NCBI GenBank assembly: GCA_963759155.1
Contig: CAVWXX010000017.1
Location: 62,001 to 126,000 of the forward strand
Direction of reading: 5' to 3'
DNA length: 64,000 bases
Source: SZUA-36 sp963759155
GTDB lineage: Bacteria > Pseudomonadota > Gammaproteobacteria > Xanthomonadales > SZUA-36
The first letter of the stretch is position 1; each line of letters begins with the position of its first letter. The position numbers and the translations under genes are program-made. The notes beneath the pieces are model-generated. The model was not told where the DNA came from. It ran no database searches and saw only the letters and a list, made by a program, of their open reading frames with translations. Below, in pieces: positions 1 to 8,609 of this stretch.

Positions 1-1365
1 CAGGCTGATTGACCAACGGCCTGCCAGTACACTCAAGAATTCGAGCAAGGCACCAGGGCGTTCAGGAAACTCAAAGCGATATAACCTTTCCCGTTCACCG
101 GAGGGCAAACGGCCGCCGACCAGGTGACGCATATGCAGCTTGGCCACTTCATTGTCTGACAGGTCTTTAACTCCGTAACCTCCATCGAGAAGCCTTTGCT
201 GCAAATGCCGGGATGACTCCTGTAAACGCACACCGACAAATATATGGGCGTGTTTTCTGGAAGCAAAACGGTAATTGAATTCAGTGACAGAGGACTCACC
301 CAGTATCCGGCAAAACTCCAGGAAACTACCCGGGCGCTCCGGAATCGTGACGACCAGCAAGGCTTCGGTTCCCTCACCGAGTGCACAACGCTCCACGATA
401 TGACCCAGGCGGTCAAAATTGATATTGGCACCGCTAAGCAAAGCAACCCAGTCGCCTTCGGGAACAACATTTTCTGCTTCATGGGCTGCGTAATGGATGG
501 CACCGGCAACGGCAAGTGCGCCGGCAGGCTCAACGGTTGCCCGGACTTCTTCGAAAATCAACTTCACCGCGGCACACACCTGGTCGACACTGACAGTTAT
601 CACTTCATCCACCAGTTCGCGGCACAGTTTATACGTCAGGCTGCCCACTTTTCGAACCGCCACGCCATCTGAAAATATGCCGGTCGTGCCGATATCCACC
701 GGTTGACCTGCTTCAAAGGCCGCACACATGCTGGCAGCGTCTTCAGGCTCAACGCCTACAATACGAACGTCCGGATAAACCGCCTTGACCGTTGCGGCCA
801 CACCGGCAGCAAGACCACCGCCACCGATCGGCAAAAATATGACTCCCGGTGGTGTTTCAAGCTGCTGGGTCAACTCGACACCCAGGGTTCCCTGCCCCGC
901 AATGACTTCAGGGTTGTTAAACGGGTGAATAAAATAGCCACCGCTTTCCTCGCTGAATGCAATAGCAAGATCACAGGCCGTATCGTAATCATCACCGCGG
1001 AGTTCTATGGTGGCCCCGAACGCTTTAACCGCCCGGACCTTGATGTCGGGTGTGGTCACCGGCATGAATATGGTTGCCTTGACGCCCAATTCACGGGCCG
1101 ACATTGCGACACCCTGAGCATGGTTTCCGGCAGAAGCCGCAACCACACCTTTACTACGTTCTTCATCGGACAATTGCCGTATACAGTTGTATGCGCCACG
1201 TAACTTGAATGAATACGTGTTCTGCATGTCCTCGCGCTTCAGCCACAGAGTGTGACCGATCCGCTTGGACAAAGTTGGCGCCCTGTCCAAAGGTGTACGA
1301 CGCACCAGGTCATACAGCGGTGCAGTCAATGCACGCCTTAGGTAATCTTGAGCGATCTCAATCAT
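1..1365 (-). CDS. ilvA: Threonine ammonia-lyase (threonine deaminase), C-terminus beyond the window
   Basis: The protein deaminates threonine to 2-oxobutanoate, the first committed step to isoleucine. The frame is open from an ATG at 1365 to position 1, giving 455 residues of a family usually about 500-515 long, so roughly the last 50 residues lie outside. The PLP lysine is K54 in SFKLRGAYN, the phosphate-binding loop GGGGLAAG is at 181-188, and from about residue 330 there is ACT-like regulatory sequence (LLVVTIPERPGSFLEF, then a second copy at the edge). This is the long biosynthetic, isoleucine-inhibited form rather than the short catabolic one. The start overlaps the leuB stop by 8 bases and has no clear Shine-Dalgarno site, which suggests translational coupling. 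Confidence 0.95.
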   Translation of the reverse strand, partial: MIEIAQDYLRRALTAPLYDLVRRTPLDRAPTLSKRIGHTLWLKREDMQNTYSFKLRGAYNCIRQLSDEERSKGVVAASAGNHAQGVAMSARELGVKATIFMPVTTPDIKVRAVKAFGATIELRGDDYDTACDLAIAFSEESGGYFIHPFNNPEVIAGQGTLGVELTQQLETPPGVIFLPIGGGGLAAGVAATVKAVYPDVRIVGVEPEDAASMCAAFEAGQPVDIGTTGIFSDGVAVRKVGSLTYKLCRELVDEVITVSVDQVCAAVKLIFEEVRATVEPAGALAVAGAIHYAAHEAENVVPEGDWVALLSGANINFDRLGHIVERCALGEGTEALLVVTIPERPGSFLEFCRILGESSVTEFNYRFASRKHAHIFVGVRLQESSRHLQQRLLDGGYGVKDLSDNEVAKLHMRHLVGGRLPSGERERLYRFEFPERPGALLEFLSVLAGRWSISL

Positions 1366-2437
1366 TGACTGCCCGTGACGTCATATTTTCTGCCAGCCTT
1401 ACCCTGACTGCAGCACCGGCTTCGGAGGTGCTGAGGCTGCCGCCCAGGTCCGGCGTGCATTGACCAGCGGAAATACAATCGGAGATAGCCTGTTCAACCT
1501 GATCTGCTGCTTCATGCATATCCAGGCTGTATGCAAACATCATCGCAACAGACGCCAACATACCGAAAGGGTTGGCGATACCCTGCCCCGCGATGTCGGG
1601 CGCGGAACCGTGAATCGGTTCATACAGGCCCATTTTGCCGGCCGCTAACGAAGCTGACGGCAACATACCCATCGAACCGGCCAGCATGGAGGCCTCATCC
1701 GTCAGGATGTCGCCAAACATGTTTTCGGTCACGATGACATCGAAACGAGCCGGGTTGGAGATCAGGTACATGGCGGCAGCGTCTACCAGGATGAACTCGT
1801 AAGACAGGTCCTGAAACTCGGCCTGCATGATTTCCCCGGTTACCTTGCGCCACAGGCGTGAGGTGGCCATCACATTGGCCTTGTCGATCATGGTCAATTT
1901 ACCGCTGCGCTGGCGGGCAATATTGCCGGCCATTCTTACGACACGTTCAATCTCCTCACGCGTGTAAGTACAGGTGTCGGAAGCGAAGTCATCTCCCTCC
2001 ACTTTTTCACCAAAATAGCTGCCACCGGTCAGTTCCCTGACCACCATCAAATCAACGCCTTCCAGGTACTCGGGCTTGAGCGGACTCGCATCTACCAGTT
2101 TCGGGTGCAGACGAACCGGTCGAAGGTTGGCAAACAGGCCCAGCTCTTTTCGGATTTTCAACAAACCCTGTTCCGGTCTTACTTTCATGTCCGGATCAGA
2201 CCACTTGGGACCACCCACCGCACCAAGCACCACTGCGTCGGCTTCACGGCAGGCCGCCAGTGAAGCCTCCGGCAAGGGGTCACCGCTTGCGTCAATCGCT
2301 GCGCCGCCGATCAATTCGGTCCGGAGTTCCAGGTCCATGCCATGCGCTTGCGCTACGGCTTTGATCAGTAACTCAGCTTCGGCCGTTACCTCGGGTCCAA
2401 TTCCGTCACCGGGTAACAGGACAATCTTTGCATTCAT
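1358..2437 (-). CDS. leuB: 3-isopropylmalate dehydrogenase
   Basis: This cytosolic enzyme oxidatively decarboxylates 3-isopropylmalate to 2-oxoisocaproate with NAD+, the third leucine-specific step. The 359 residues match the family length. The N-terminus (KIVLLPGDGIGPEV), the substrate-binding ELTGGSYFGEK and the metal/NAD region (VTENMFGDILTDEASMLAG, then GSAPDIAGQGIANP) are all present. The ATG overlaps the leuD stop in an ATGA, and the stop overlaps the ilvA start, so it sits inside a tightly coupled operon. Confidence 0.97.
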   Translation of the reverse strand: MNAKIVLLPGDGIGPEVTAEAELLIKAVAQAHGMDLELRTELIGGAAIDASGDPLPEASLAACREADAVVLGAVGGPKWSDPDMKVRPEQGLLKIRKELGLFANLRPVRLHPKLVDASPLKPEYLEGVDLMVVRELTGGSYFGEKVEGDDFASDTCTYTREEIERVVRMAGNIARQRSGKLTMIDKANVMATSRLWRKVTGEIMQAEFQDLSYEFILVDAAAMYLISNPARFDVIVTENMFGDILTDEASMLAGSMGMLPSASLAAGKMGLYEPIHGSAPDIAGQGIANPFGMLASVAMMFAYSLDMHEAADQVEQAISDCISAGQCTPDLGGSLSTSEAGAAVRVRLAENMTSRAVND

Positions 2438-3018
2438 CGGTTTTCCTCGTATGCCGCGATGGCATCTTCTGCCTGGTTTAAAAATTCAAACCTATCCAAC
2501 CCCCGCAACAGGCAATGACGCGCGAACGGATCAATAGAAAATGACCACTTGTGTTCAGTACCCTCTGCTGTTTTAGCGATGACCTGACAGGCTTCAAGAT
2601 CGACCGTGATGTCTTCACCATCCATCTGCATCAACACGGCATGCTGATCGGCTTCAAGCACCACCGGCAACAGCCCGACATTTTGCGAGTTGTTTCTGAA
2701 GATGTCGGCAATCTGCGAACTGATCACGACCCTGAAACCAAAACCCAGCAATGCATGCGGGGCATGTTCACGCGATGAACCACAGCCGAAGTTGTGTCCA
2801 CCGACGAGGATGGGGCTGCGACCGGCGCGGGGCTCATTCAGTTTATGACCCGGTCGCGCCTCACCGTTAGCATCGAACCGCCAATCTGCAAAAAGATGAT
2901 CACCGATTCCATCGAAATCCGTGGCGGTCAGAAACCGTGCAGGGATGATCTGATCAGTGTCGATATTTTCCTGTTCCAGCACCAATATCGGACCGGTCAA
3001 TTTTGTGATTGCTTTCAT
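2434..3018 (-). CDS. leuD: 3-isopropylmalate dehydratase small subunit
   Basis: LeuD forms the swivel domain of isopropylmalate isomerase together with LeuC. The 194-residue length is typical of the proteobacterial form. The sequence shows NIDTDQIIPARFL near residue 20 and the substrate-binding GHNFGCGSSREHAPHAL at about 75-90. It starts in an ATGA overlap with the leuC stop and ends in an ATGA overlap with leuB, which favours equimolar production of the two subunits. Confidence 0.97.
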   Translation of the reverse strand: MKAITKLTGPILVLEQENIDTDQIIPARFLTATDFDGIGDHLFADWRFDANGEARPGHKLNEPRAGRSPILVGGHNFGCGSSREHAPHALLGFGFRVVISSQIADIFRNNSQNVGLLPVVLEADQHAVLMQMDGEDITVDLEACQVIAKTAEGTEHKWSFSIDPFARHCLLRGLDRFEFLNQAEDAIAAYEENR

Positions 3019-4433
3019 CGGCCGACCTCCACGGATTCCAGCTCTGAGACACTTGCGACACGGCCCATCACCGCGCAGGCCGCAGCGGTTTCAGGGCTGG
3101 CCAGCATCGTGCGTGAACCGGAACCCTGGCGTCCCTCGAAATTACGGTTTGAGGTCGACACAGCCGTTTCACCCGCAGCGACCAGGTCACCATTCATGGC
3201 AAGACACATGGAGCAACCCGGTATGCGCCACTCAGCGCCAGCTGCTGTAAAGGTCTCGTGTAAGCCCTCGCTTTCCGCCTGTCTGCGAACGCTTTCGGAA
3301 CCGGGAACGACCAACATGCGTACATGACCGGCGATTCGGCGTCCGCGCAATATACCCGCTGCAGAACGCAAATCACTGAGCCTGCCGTTGGTGCAGCTTC
3401 CAATGAAAACCACGTCCACCTTGCGCTCACTCATCTGTTGCCCGCCTTCAAAGCCCATGTATCGCAGGGCTTTCTCATGACTAAGGCTATCGGCCAGGGG
3501 TACCGGCTCGCCGATATCAACTGACATACCGGGATCGGTACCGTAGGTGATGGCCGGCCGCATGGCCGATGCTTCGAGTGTTATCTCGTTGTCAAATTCC
3601 GCGCCCGGGTCGGAGACCAGTTGCAGCCATTTTTCTGCCGCTTTCTCAAAGGCTTCGCCCTGTGGTACCCGCTTACGTCCGCGTAAATAATTAACCGTTG
3701 TTTCGTCGGGTGCAATCATACCGGCGCGCGCACCGGCCTCGATCGTCAGGTTGCATAGTGTCATGCGGCCTTCCATATCCAGGTTGCGGACTGCTTCACC
3801 GGCATACTCAATCACAAAGCCTGTCCCACCGTTCATACCCAGGTGACGGATGATATTCAGCGCCAGGTCCTTTGCCGTCACGCCCTCAGGCAGCTTGCCA
3901 TTGACATTGATTCGCATGCTTTTTGGCTTGGTTTGCAGCAGGCATTGCTTGGCCAGCACGTGTCCGACCTCGGTGGTGCCAATACCAAACGCCAATGCAC
4001 CAAAGGCCCCATGGGTACTGGTATGGCTATCACCACAGACGATGGTCATACCCGGTTGGGTTGCACCCATCTCCGGACCCATGACATGCACGATGCCGCG
4101 AAACGGGCTATCCCAATCGTGTAATTCAATACCAAATTCGTGACAATTATCACGCAGAGCCTGAACCTGTCTTTTTGCCTGTTCCGTGTAATAAGGCCGG
4201 TTGCCGTCACTGTCTGCAGGCAAGGTTGGGGTCGAATGATCCAGCGTCGCCAGTGTCCGGTCAGGTCTTCTGACAACGATACCTTTTTCACGTAACAGGT
4301 CAAAACCCTGCGGGGAAGTCACCTCGTGGACCAGGTGTAAATCAATATAGATGATGGCAGGCGTAGACTCACTTTGCGCCTGTACGAGGTGTGAATTCCA
4401 TAATTTATCAAACAGGGACTCAGGCGCGGACAC
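3015..4433 (-). CDS. leuC: 3-isopropylmalate dehydratase large subunit
   Basis: LeuC is the 4Fe-4S aconitase-family subunit that isomerises 2- to 3-isopropylmalate. Cluster ligands are visible as the cysteine in FIGSCTNGR near residue 347 and the pair in IPGCSMCLAMN near 405; CGDSHTSTHGAFG near 132 is the usual family motif. The length of 472 residues is typical. The start is taken as GTG at 4433 because a strong GGAGG lies 6 bases upstream. A 23-codon reading frame ends across this start. Confidence 0.96.
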   Translation of the reverse strand: MSAPESLFDKLWNSHLVQAQSESTPAIIYIDLHLVHEVTSPQGFDLLREKGIVVRRPDRTLATLDHSTPTLPADSDGNRPYYTEQAKRQVQALRDNCHEFGIELHDWDSPFRGIVHVMGPEMGATQPGMTIVCGDSHTSTHGAFGALAFGIGTTEVGHVLAKQCLLQTKPKSMRINVNGKLPEGVTAKDLALNIIRHLGMNGGTGFVIEYAGEAVRNLDMEGRMTLCNLTIEAGARAGMIAPDETTVNYLRGRKRVPQGEAFEKAAEKWLQLVSDPGAEFDNEITLEASAMRPAITYGTDPGMSVDIGEPVPLADSLSHEKALRYMGFEGGQQMSERKVDVVFIGSCTNGRLSDLRSAAGILRGRRIAGHVRMLVVPGSESVRRQAESEGLHETFTAAGAEWRIPGCSMCLAMNGDLVAAGETAVSTSNRNFEGRQGSGSRTMLASPETAAACAVMGRVASVSELESVEVGR

Positions 4434-4491
4434 CGCTCACCTCCCGCGATTCACTGCAACCACCGTTGCTTTCAAAGATATGTTTTGCCAT
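4420..4491 (-). CDS. Possible 23-residue upstream ORF between leuA and leuC
   Basis: The gap between leuA and leuC contains an ATG at 4491 preceded by an excellent ribosome site (AGGAAGGA, about 8 bases away). The frame encodes 23 residues (MAKHIFESNG...VSGVRA) and its TGA at 4420-4422 lies just inside leuC, overlapping the leuC start in another frame. I recognise no family, and it has no leucine codons, so it is not a leucine-sensing leader. It may couple leuC translation to leuA, or may be a chance frame. Confidence 0.35.
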   Translation of the reverse strand: MAKHIFESNGGCSESREVSGVRA

Positions 4492-4506
4492 TTGCCGTTT
4501 CCTTCC

Positions 4507-6051
4507 TCAGGCCACTTCTGATTCTCTGAGATGATCAGCATTGCGAATCGCCCGATTCACAATTTCCAACAAGGCTTCTGCACAGGCTGCAACGATGTCG
4601 GTCGATAAGCCGTGACCGCTGTATTCAATGCCATCAACCTTGGCTCGCATATTGGCCTCACCCTGTGCGTCCTCACCCAGCGAAATGCTTCGCATGGCCA
4701 GGCTGAGCACTTCGATCTTGGTTCCGGTGACCAGTTCAAGTGCTTCCACGATGGCATCGACCGGCCCGTCACCATCGCCGGTATGCGTGCTGGTTGTGCC
4801 GTCTTCATGCGCGAGGGTTAATGAAGCGGAGGGTGTGGTTTCGCCGTTAACGCGACTGACAACACTTAACCAGTTCAAAGACCACGGGCCCATGGTACTG
4901 GTCTCGTAACCGGTGATAATGGCCTCGAGGTCTGAATCGAAAACCCGCTTTTTCACATCGGCAAGGCTTTTAAAGCGCTTCATGATGGCCTCGACCTCGT
5001 CGTCTTCAAGCTCATAGCCCATTGTTTTGGCACGATCCACCACCGCGTGACGACCGCTGTGCTTACCCAGTATCAGCTGGGAATCCTGCACACCGACATC
5101 CGCCGGCTTCATGATTTCATAGGTCTCGCGTGCTGCCAGCATGCCGTGTTGATGAATGCCGGCCTCATGCGCAAATGCATTTTCACCGACAATGGCCTTG
5201 TTACGCGGTACGAAATTACCGGTCACAGCAGCCAACAGGTTACTGGCAGACGCCAGTCGCGTGGTATCAACACCGACCTCGGCATCATAGTGATCTGCAC
5301 GGGTGCGCAAAGCCATGACGACCTCTTCGAGTGCGCAGTTTCCGGCACGTTCGCCAATCCCATTGAGTGCGCATTCAATCTGTGTCGCCCCGCCTTCAAC
5401 GGCCGCAAGGGAATTCGCCACTGCAAGTCCCAGGTCATTGTGACAGTGCGTACTCATATGCACATTTTCTATACCGGGCACGGTTTTGCTCAACCAGCTA
5501 AACAGTTCATACATCTCCGTCGGGGTCGAGTAGCCGACGGTATCGGGAATATTCACAGTGGTGGCGCCAGCTTCAATCACGGCCTGCAATACCTCGGCGA
5601 GGTACTCTCTTTCTGTTCGTATGCCGTCTTCTGCTGAAAACTCAACGTCATCACAGGCAGATCTGGCCAGCTTCACACCGTTTACCGCATGACGAATAAC
5701 CTCGTCAGGACTCATCTTGAGCTTCAGGTCACGGTGGATCGGGCTGGTCGCGATGAATGTATGGATACGTGCATTTTCAGCGGGCTCAAGCGCCTTGATC
5801 GTATGCTCGATGTCACGCGGGATGGTACGGCACAGACCGGCAATCACCGGTCCGCGAATCTCTTTTGCAATCGCACGGACCGCTTCAAAATCACCCGGTG
5901 ATGCGGCTGGAAAACCGGCTTCGATGATATCTACCTTCATATCGGCCAGCACCTTGGCCACCCGCAGTTTTTGCCCCAGGCTCATACTGAAACCAGGGCT
6001 CTGTTCACCGTCCCTCAAGGTCGTATCAAATATTTTAATTATGCGGCTCAT
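4507..6051 (-). CDS. leuA: 2-isopropylmalate synthase
   Basis: LeuA condenses acetyl-CoA with 2-oxoisovalerate, the committed leucine step. The 514-residue protein has the TIM-barrel catalytic domain beginning FDTTLRDGEQSPGF (about 8-21), the metal-binding HCHNDLGLAVANS near 200, a linker with HEAGIHQHGML near 290, and a C-terminal LeuA dimerisation/allosteric domain from about residue 385, where leucine feedback normally acts. The ATG at 6051 overlaps the ilvM stop (ATGA) and is preceded by AAGGAG. Confidence 0.97.
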   Translation of the reverse strand: MSRIIKIFDTTLRDGEQSPGFSMSLGQKLRVAKVLADMKVDIIEAGFPAASPGDFEAVRAIAKEIRGPVIAGLCRTIPRDIEHTIKALEPAENARIHTFIATSPIHRDLKLKMSPDEVIRHAVNGVKLARSACDDVEFSAEDGIRTEREYLAEVLQAVIEAGATTVNIPDTVGYSTPTEMYELFSWLSKTVPGIENVHMSTHCHNDLGLAVANSLAAVEGGATQIECALNGIGERAGNCALEEVVMALRTRADHYDAEVGVDTTRLASASNLLAAVTGNFVPRNKAIVGENAFAHEAGIHQHGMLAARETYEIMKPADVGVQDSQLILGKHSGRHAVVDRAKTMGYELEDDEVEAIMKRFKSLADVKKRVFDSDLEAIITGYETSTMGPWSLNWLSVVSRVNGETTPSASLTLAHEDGTTSTHTGDGDGPVDAIVEALELVTGTKIEVLSLAMRSISLGEDAQGEANMRAKVDGIEYSGHGLSTDIVAACAEALLEIVNRAIRNADHLRESEVA

Positions 6052-6338
6052 TTATTTCTCCTTGTAACGGGGCGTATTCGGGGTGTGCGCGGTCTTATCG
6101 CTGCTGGTTTGAGTTCAACATGCAGGACGTCATGAAGCCGTTCCAACTGACGCTTTAGTAAATCACCGGGGCGGGTGGATGATACGCTAACTTGCATCGA
6201 CCGGCTGTTATTTTCAATAAAGCCAACTGAGCAACTGCCGAGGCTGAACCCCCTGCGTTCAATCAGCCCCAGGGTTCTTATCACCGCCCCTTCGGCGCCA
6301 CTGAGCTGAATACTTAAGGTGTGATTCATATCTGCCAT
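6048..6338 (-). CDS. ilvM: Acetolactate synthase small regulatory subunit (IlvM type)
   Basis: The 96-residue protein is a single ACT domain (about residues 5-80, NHTLSIQLSGAEGAVIRTLGLIERRGF), matching the short IlvM form rather than the longer two-domain IlvH. It partners the catalytic subunit encoded 10 bases upstream. A good AGAGG lies just before the ATG at 6338. The C-terminal tail is unusually basic (RPRTPRIRPVTRRNK). Confidence 0.88.
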   Translation of the reverse strand: MADMNHTLSIQLSGAEGAVIRTLGLIERRGFSLGSCSVGFIENNSRSMQVSVSSTRPGDLLKRQLERLHDVLHVELKPAAIRPRTPRIRPVTRRNK

Positions 6339-6348
6339 ACCTGCCTCT

Positions 6349-8034
6349 TTACGTGTTTGCCTGCATCATCTTGTGATTGGGTTTACCCGGGGGAACCAGT
6401 GGCCATACGTTCTCCATCGAGTCGATAGAGACGTGTAACATGGCGGCGGTGTCGGTGTTAAGAAGCCATTCGAGTGCATCACTGACCTCTTCGGGTTCTT
6501 TTATGCTTTTTGCCTGGATACCAAAAGCTCTCGCCACGCCGGCAAAATCCGGGTTATCGGTCAGGTGAACCTCGCTGTAGTTACCATCAAAGAAAATCTC
6601 CTGCCATTGGCGCACCAGGCCGAGTGCCGAGTTATCGAGTAAAAGAATTTTGACATCAATGCCATAGCGCTTGAGGGTGGCAAGTTCCTGGATATTCATC
6701 ATGATAGAGCCATCACCGGAAACACAGACCACGGTGGCTTCGGGTTTGGCCACCTTGGCACCGATAGCCGCAGGCAAACCATAGCCCATCGTACCGAGCC
6801 CGCCGGATGAAATATGCTGTAAGGGGTCGCTAAATTTACAGTGCTGCGCTACCCACATCTGGTGTTGGCCGACATCACAGGTAATGGTGAGAGCTCCTGG
6901 ACGTGCATTTGACAGATCACGCAATAATTTCGGTGCGTATATGCCCTTAACCGGCGCGTCATAGCGCCAGGCAAACTCTTTTGTCCAGCCGGCGCACTGG
7001 GCGCGCCAGCCAGGGTTGGCGGTACGTGCGGGCCGGATACCCTCCAGCGCCGGCGCCAACTCACTGACAATGGCAACATCTGCTTTTCGCAATTTTGAAA
7101 TTTCGGCTGCATCTATATCGATATGAATAATACGTGCGGAAGGTGCAAACTGTGCCAGGTTACCCGTGGCGCGATCATCAAAGCGTGCACCAACCACCAT
7201 CAGCAGATCACAATTCTGCACGGCGTGATTGGCAGCGCCGTTGCCATGCATACCAAGCATTCCAACGTAATATGGATCATCATCTTCGATGACACCCAGG
7301 CCTTTCAGAGTGCTGGTTACCGGAAGTTTGTTTCGCGAAATAAATTGACGAAAAACTTCAACAGAATCCGATATGGCAATCCCGCCGCCGGCAATAACAA
7401 GCGGACGACGGGCCTGTGACAGCATCTCAGCCGCGGCCTGCATCGCCTCGATATCCGGTGAACTGGCTTCGGGCAGCGCAACGGGTTCAGGGTAAACAGC
7501 TGATCCCATACCGGCAGAAATATCCTTGGGTAAATCGATCAAGACCGGACCGGGCCGGCCGCTTTGCGCAAGCTGAAATGCCTCGTTGACGATTCGCGGA
7601 ATTTCGGCGACGTCCCTGACGATATAACTGTGTTTCACGATAGGCAGCGTGATACCGAAAATATCGACTTCCTGGAAAGCATCCGTACCCTGCAGGGCCG
7701 ATGGGACCTGTCCGGTGATAACCACCATTGGCACAGAGTCCATAAACGCATTGGCGATACCGGTCACCAGGTTGGTGGCGCCAGGACCGGAAGTGGCCAT
7801 ACATACCCCCGGCTTTCTTGTCACCCGGCCATAGGCATCGGCAGCCAGGGATGCACCCTGCTCATGACGACACAGGTAATGTTTTAAATCAGACCCGACC
7901 AGCGCATCATAAACCGGCATGATGGTGCCGCCCGGATAACCGAATATCTGTTCGACCCCGTTACGTTCCAACGCCTCGATGAGTATCTGTGACCCGCTGC
8001 GCAGCTTGGGAGCTAATTGCGTCGATGGTTTCAT
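6349..8034 (-). CDS. ilvG: Acetolactate synthase large catalytic subunit
   Basis: This ThDP- and FAD-dependent enzyme makes acetolactate or acetohydroxybutyrate for valine, leucine and isoleucine. The N-terminal ThDP domain carries IFGYPGGTIMPVYDAL and the catalytic glutamate in RHEQGASLAADAYGR; the C-terminal domain has the cofactor motif beginning GDGSIMMNIQEL. I chose the ATG at 8034 (about 561 residues) because GAGA lies at suitable spacing. An ATG at 8043 and a GTG at 8082 are in frame, but the GTG abuts the attenuator T-run and has no ribosome site. It is the first structural gene of the operon. Confidence 0.95.
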   Translation of the reverse strand: MKPSTQLAPKLRSGSQILIEALERNGVEQIFGYPGGTIMPVYDALVGSDLKHYLCRHEQGASLAADAYGRVTRKPGVCMATSGPGATNLVTGIANAFMDSVPMVVITGQVPSALQGTDAFQEVDIFGITLPIVKHSYIVRDVAEIPRIVNEAFQLAQSGRPGPVLIDLPKDISAGMGSAVYPEPVALPEASSPDIEAMQAAAEMLSQARRPLVIAGGGIAISDSVEVFRQFISRNKLPVTSTLKGLGVIEDDDPYYVGMLGMHGNGAANHAVQNCDLLMVVGARFDDRATGNLAQFAPSARIIHIDIDAAEISKLRKADVAIVSELAPALEGIRPARTANPGWRAQCAGWTKEFAWRYDAPVKGIYAPKLLRDLSNARPGALTITCDVGQHQMWVAQHCKFSDPLQHISSGGLGTMGYGLPAAIGAKVAKPEATVVCVSGDGSIMMNIQELATLKRYGIDVKILLLDNSALGLVRQWQEIFFDGNYSEVHLTDNPDFAGVARAFGIQAKSIKEPEEVSDALEWLLNTDTAAMLHVSIDSMENVWPLVPPGKPNHKMMQANT

Positions 8035-8083
8035 GGCTGTCATTTCTCTGGTTAAATTCTCAGTGCTTTCATTCGTGTTCACT

Positions 8084-8119
8084 AAAAAAAACCCCGCTTC
8101 CTTTCAGTTGCGGGGTTTT
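8084..8119 (-). terminator. Transcription attenuator before ilvG
   Basis: On the minus strand a perfect 10-bp stem (AAAACCCCGC / GCGGGGTTTT) with a 12-base loop is followed by a run of eight T. It lies 21 bases after the leader-peptide stop and before the ilvG start, the standard layout of a ribosome-mediated amino acid attenuator. Confidence 0.9.
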
Positions 8120-8140
8120 GCTGATCTGTTTCCTGGTTTT

Positions 8141-8296
8141 CTAGGCGATCTGCGCTACCCCGCTGAGTGTCAGAATAATTGCCAGACCTAGTAGGAGAGC
8201 GCTATTTGCGTTCAGCTCAACATTACGTACAGCCAAAACAGCCTTGAGGCCAGCCTTGTTCGTGTTGTTCCTGAGTTGCTGCAAATACATAAACAT
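8141..8296 (-). CDS. ilvL: ilv operon leader peptide
   Basis: This short frame ends in a stretch rich in branched-chain residues: in ALLLGLAIILTLSGVAQIA, 10 of 19 are Leu, Ile or Val, including two consecutive CTA leucine codons. Ribosome stalling there when charged Leu/Ile/Val tRNA is scarce would allow readthrough of the downstream hairpin. The start is uncertain. ATG at 8296 gives 51 residues but would be nearly leaderless from the predicted promoter. TTG at 8236, with AAGG upstream, gives 31 residues, close to the known 32-residue E. coli ilvL. Confidence 0.75.
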   Translation of the reverse strand: MFMYLQQLRNNTNKAGLKAVLAVRNVELNANSALLLGLAIILTLSGVAQIA

Positions 8297-8303
8297 AGCG
8301 GGC

Positions 8304-8332
8304 TTTATCCCATTCTCAAAAAGCGCTGTCAA
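8304..8332 (-). promoter_or_regulatory. Predicted sigma70 promoter of the ilv-leu operon
   Basis: On the minus strand a consensus -35 TTGACA (8332-8327) is separated by 17 bases from GATAAA (8309-8304, 4 of 6 matches to TATAAT). Transcription would begin near 8297, just before the leader peptide. Position and spacing are both as expected for an attenuated operon. Confidence 0.7.
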
Positions 8333-8609
8333 CCACTTTTTTGGTTTTTCACCAAATAAGGCCTGCCCGCCACCCTGCCCTGACGGTCGGTGACTACCGG
8401 GGAGCAGTGGTCACGGGATGCCTGTATTTGCGCAATAAGGTACAATTGACTGCTAACTCCCGCTGGCTGCATGCACAGCTTGAATCCGGTTCAGAGGCCG
8501 GGTTTTCACTGTTGAATTGCATGCCTGAGCGCCCTGACACAGGCATTTACATCGTTCTCACCGGCGTCAGTGATTAGCGGCGGTCAACCAAATACAAAAG
8601 GCCAACGAT

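Noticed and set aside
244..1203. Several plus-strand frames opposite ilvA
   Set aside because: They are shadows of the intact ilvA frame, which shows all family motifs.
8341..8577. Plus-strand frame of 78 codons between the ilv promoter and liuA
   Set aside because: No ribosome site, no domain, and it starts at the edge of the promoter on the other strand; judged chance.
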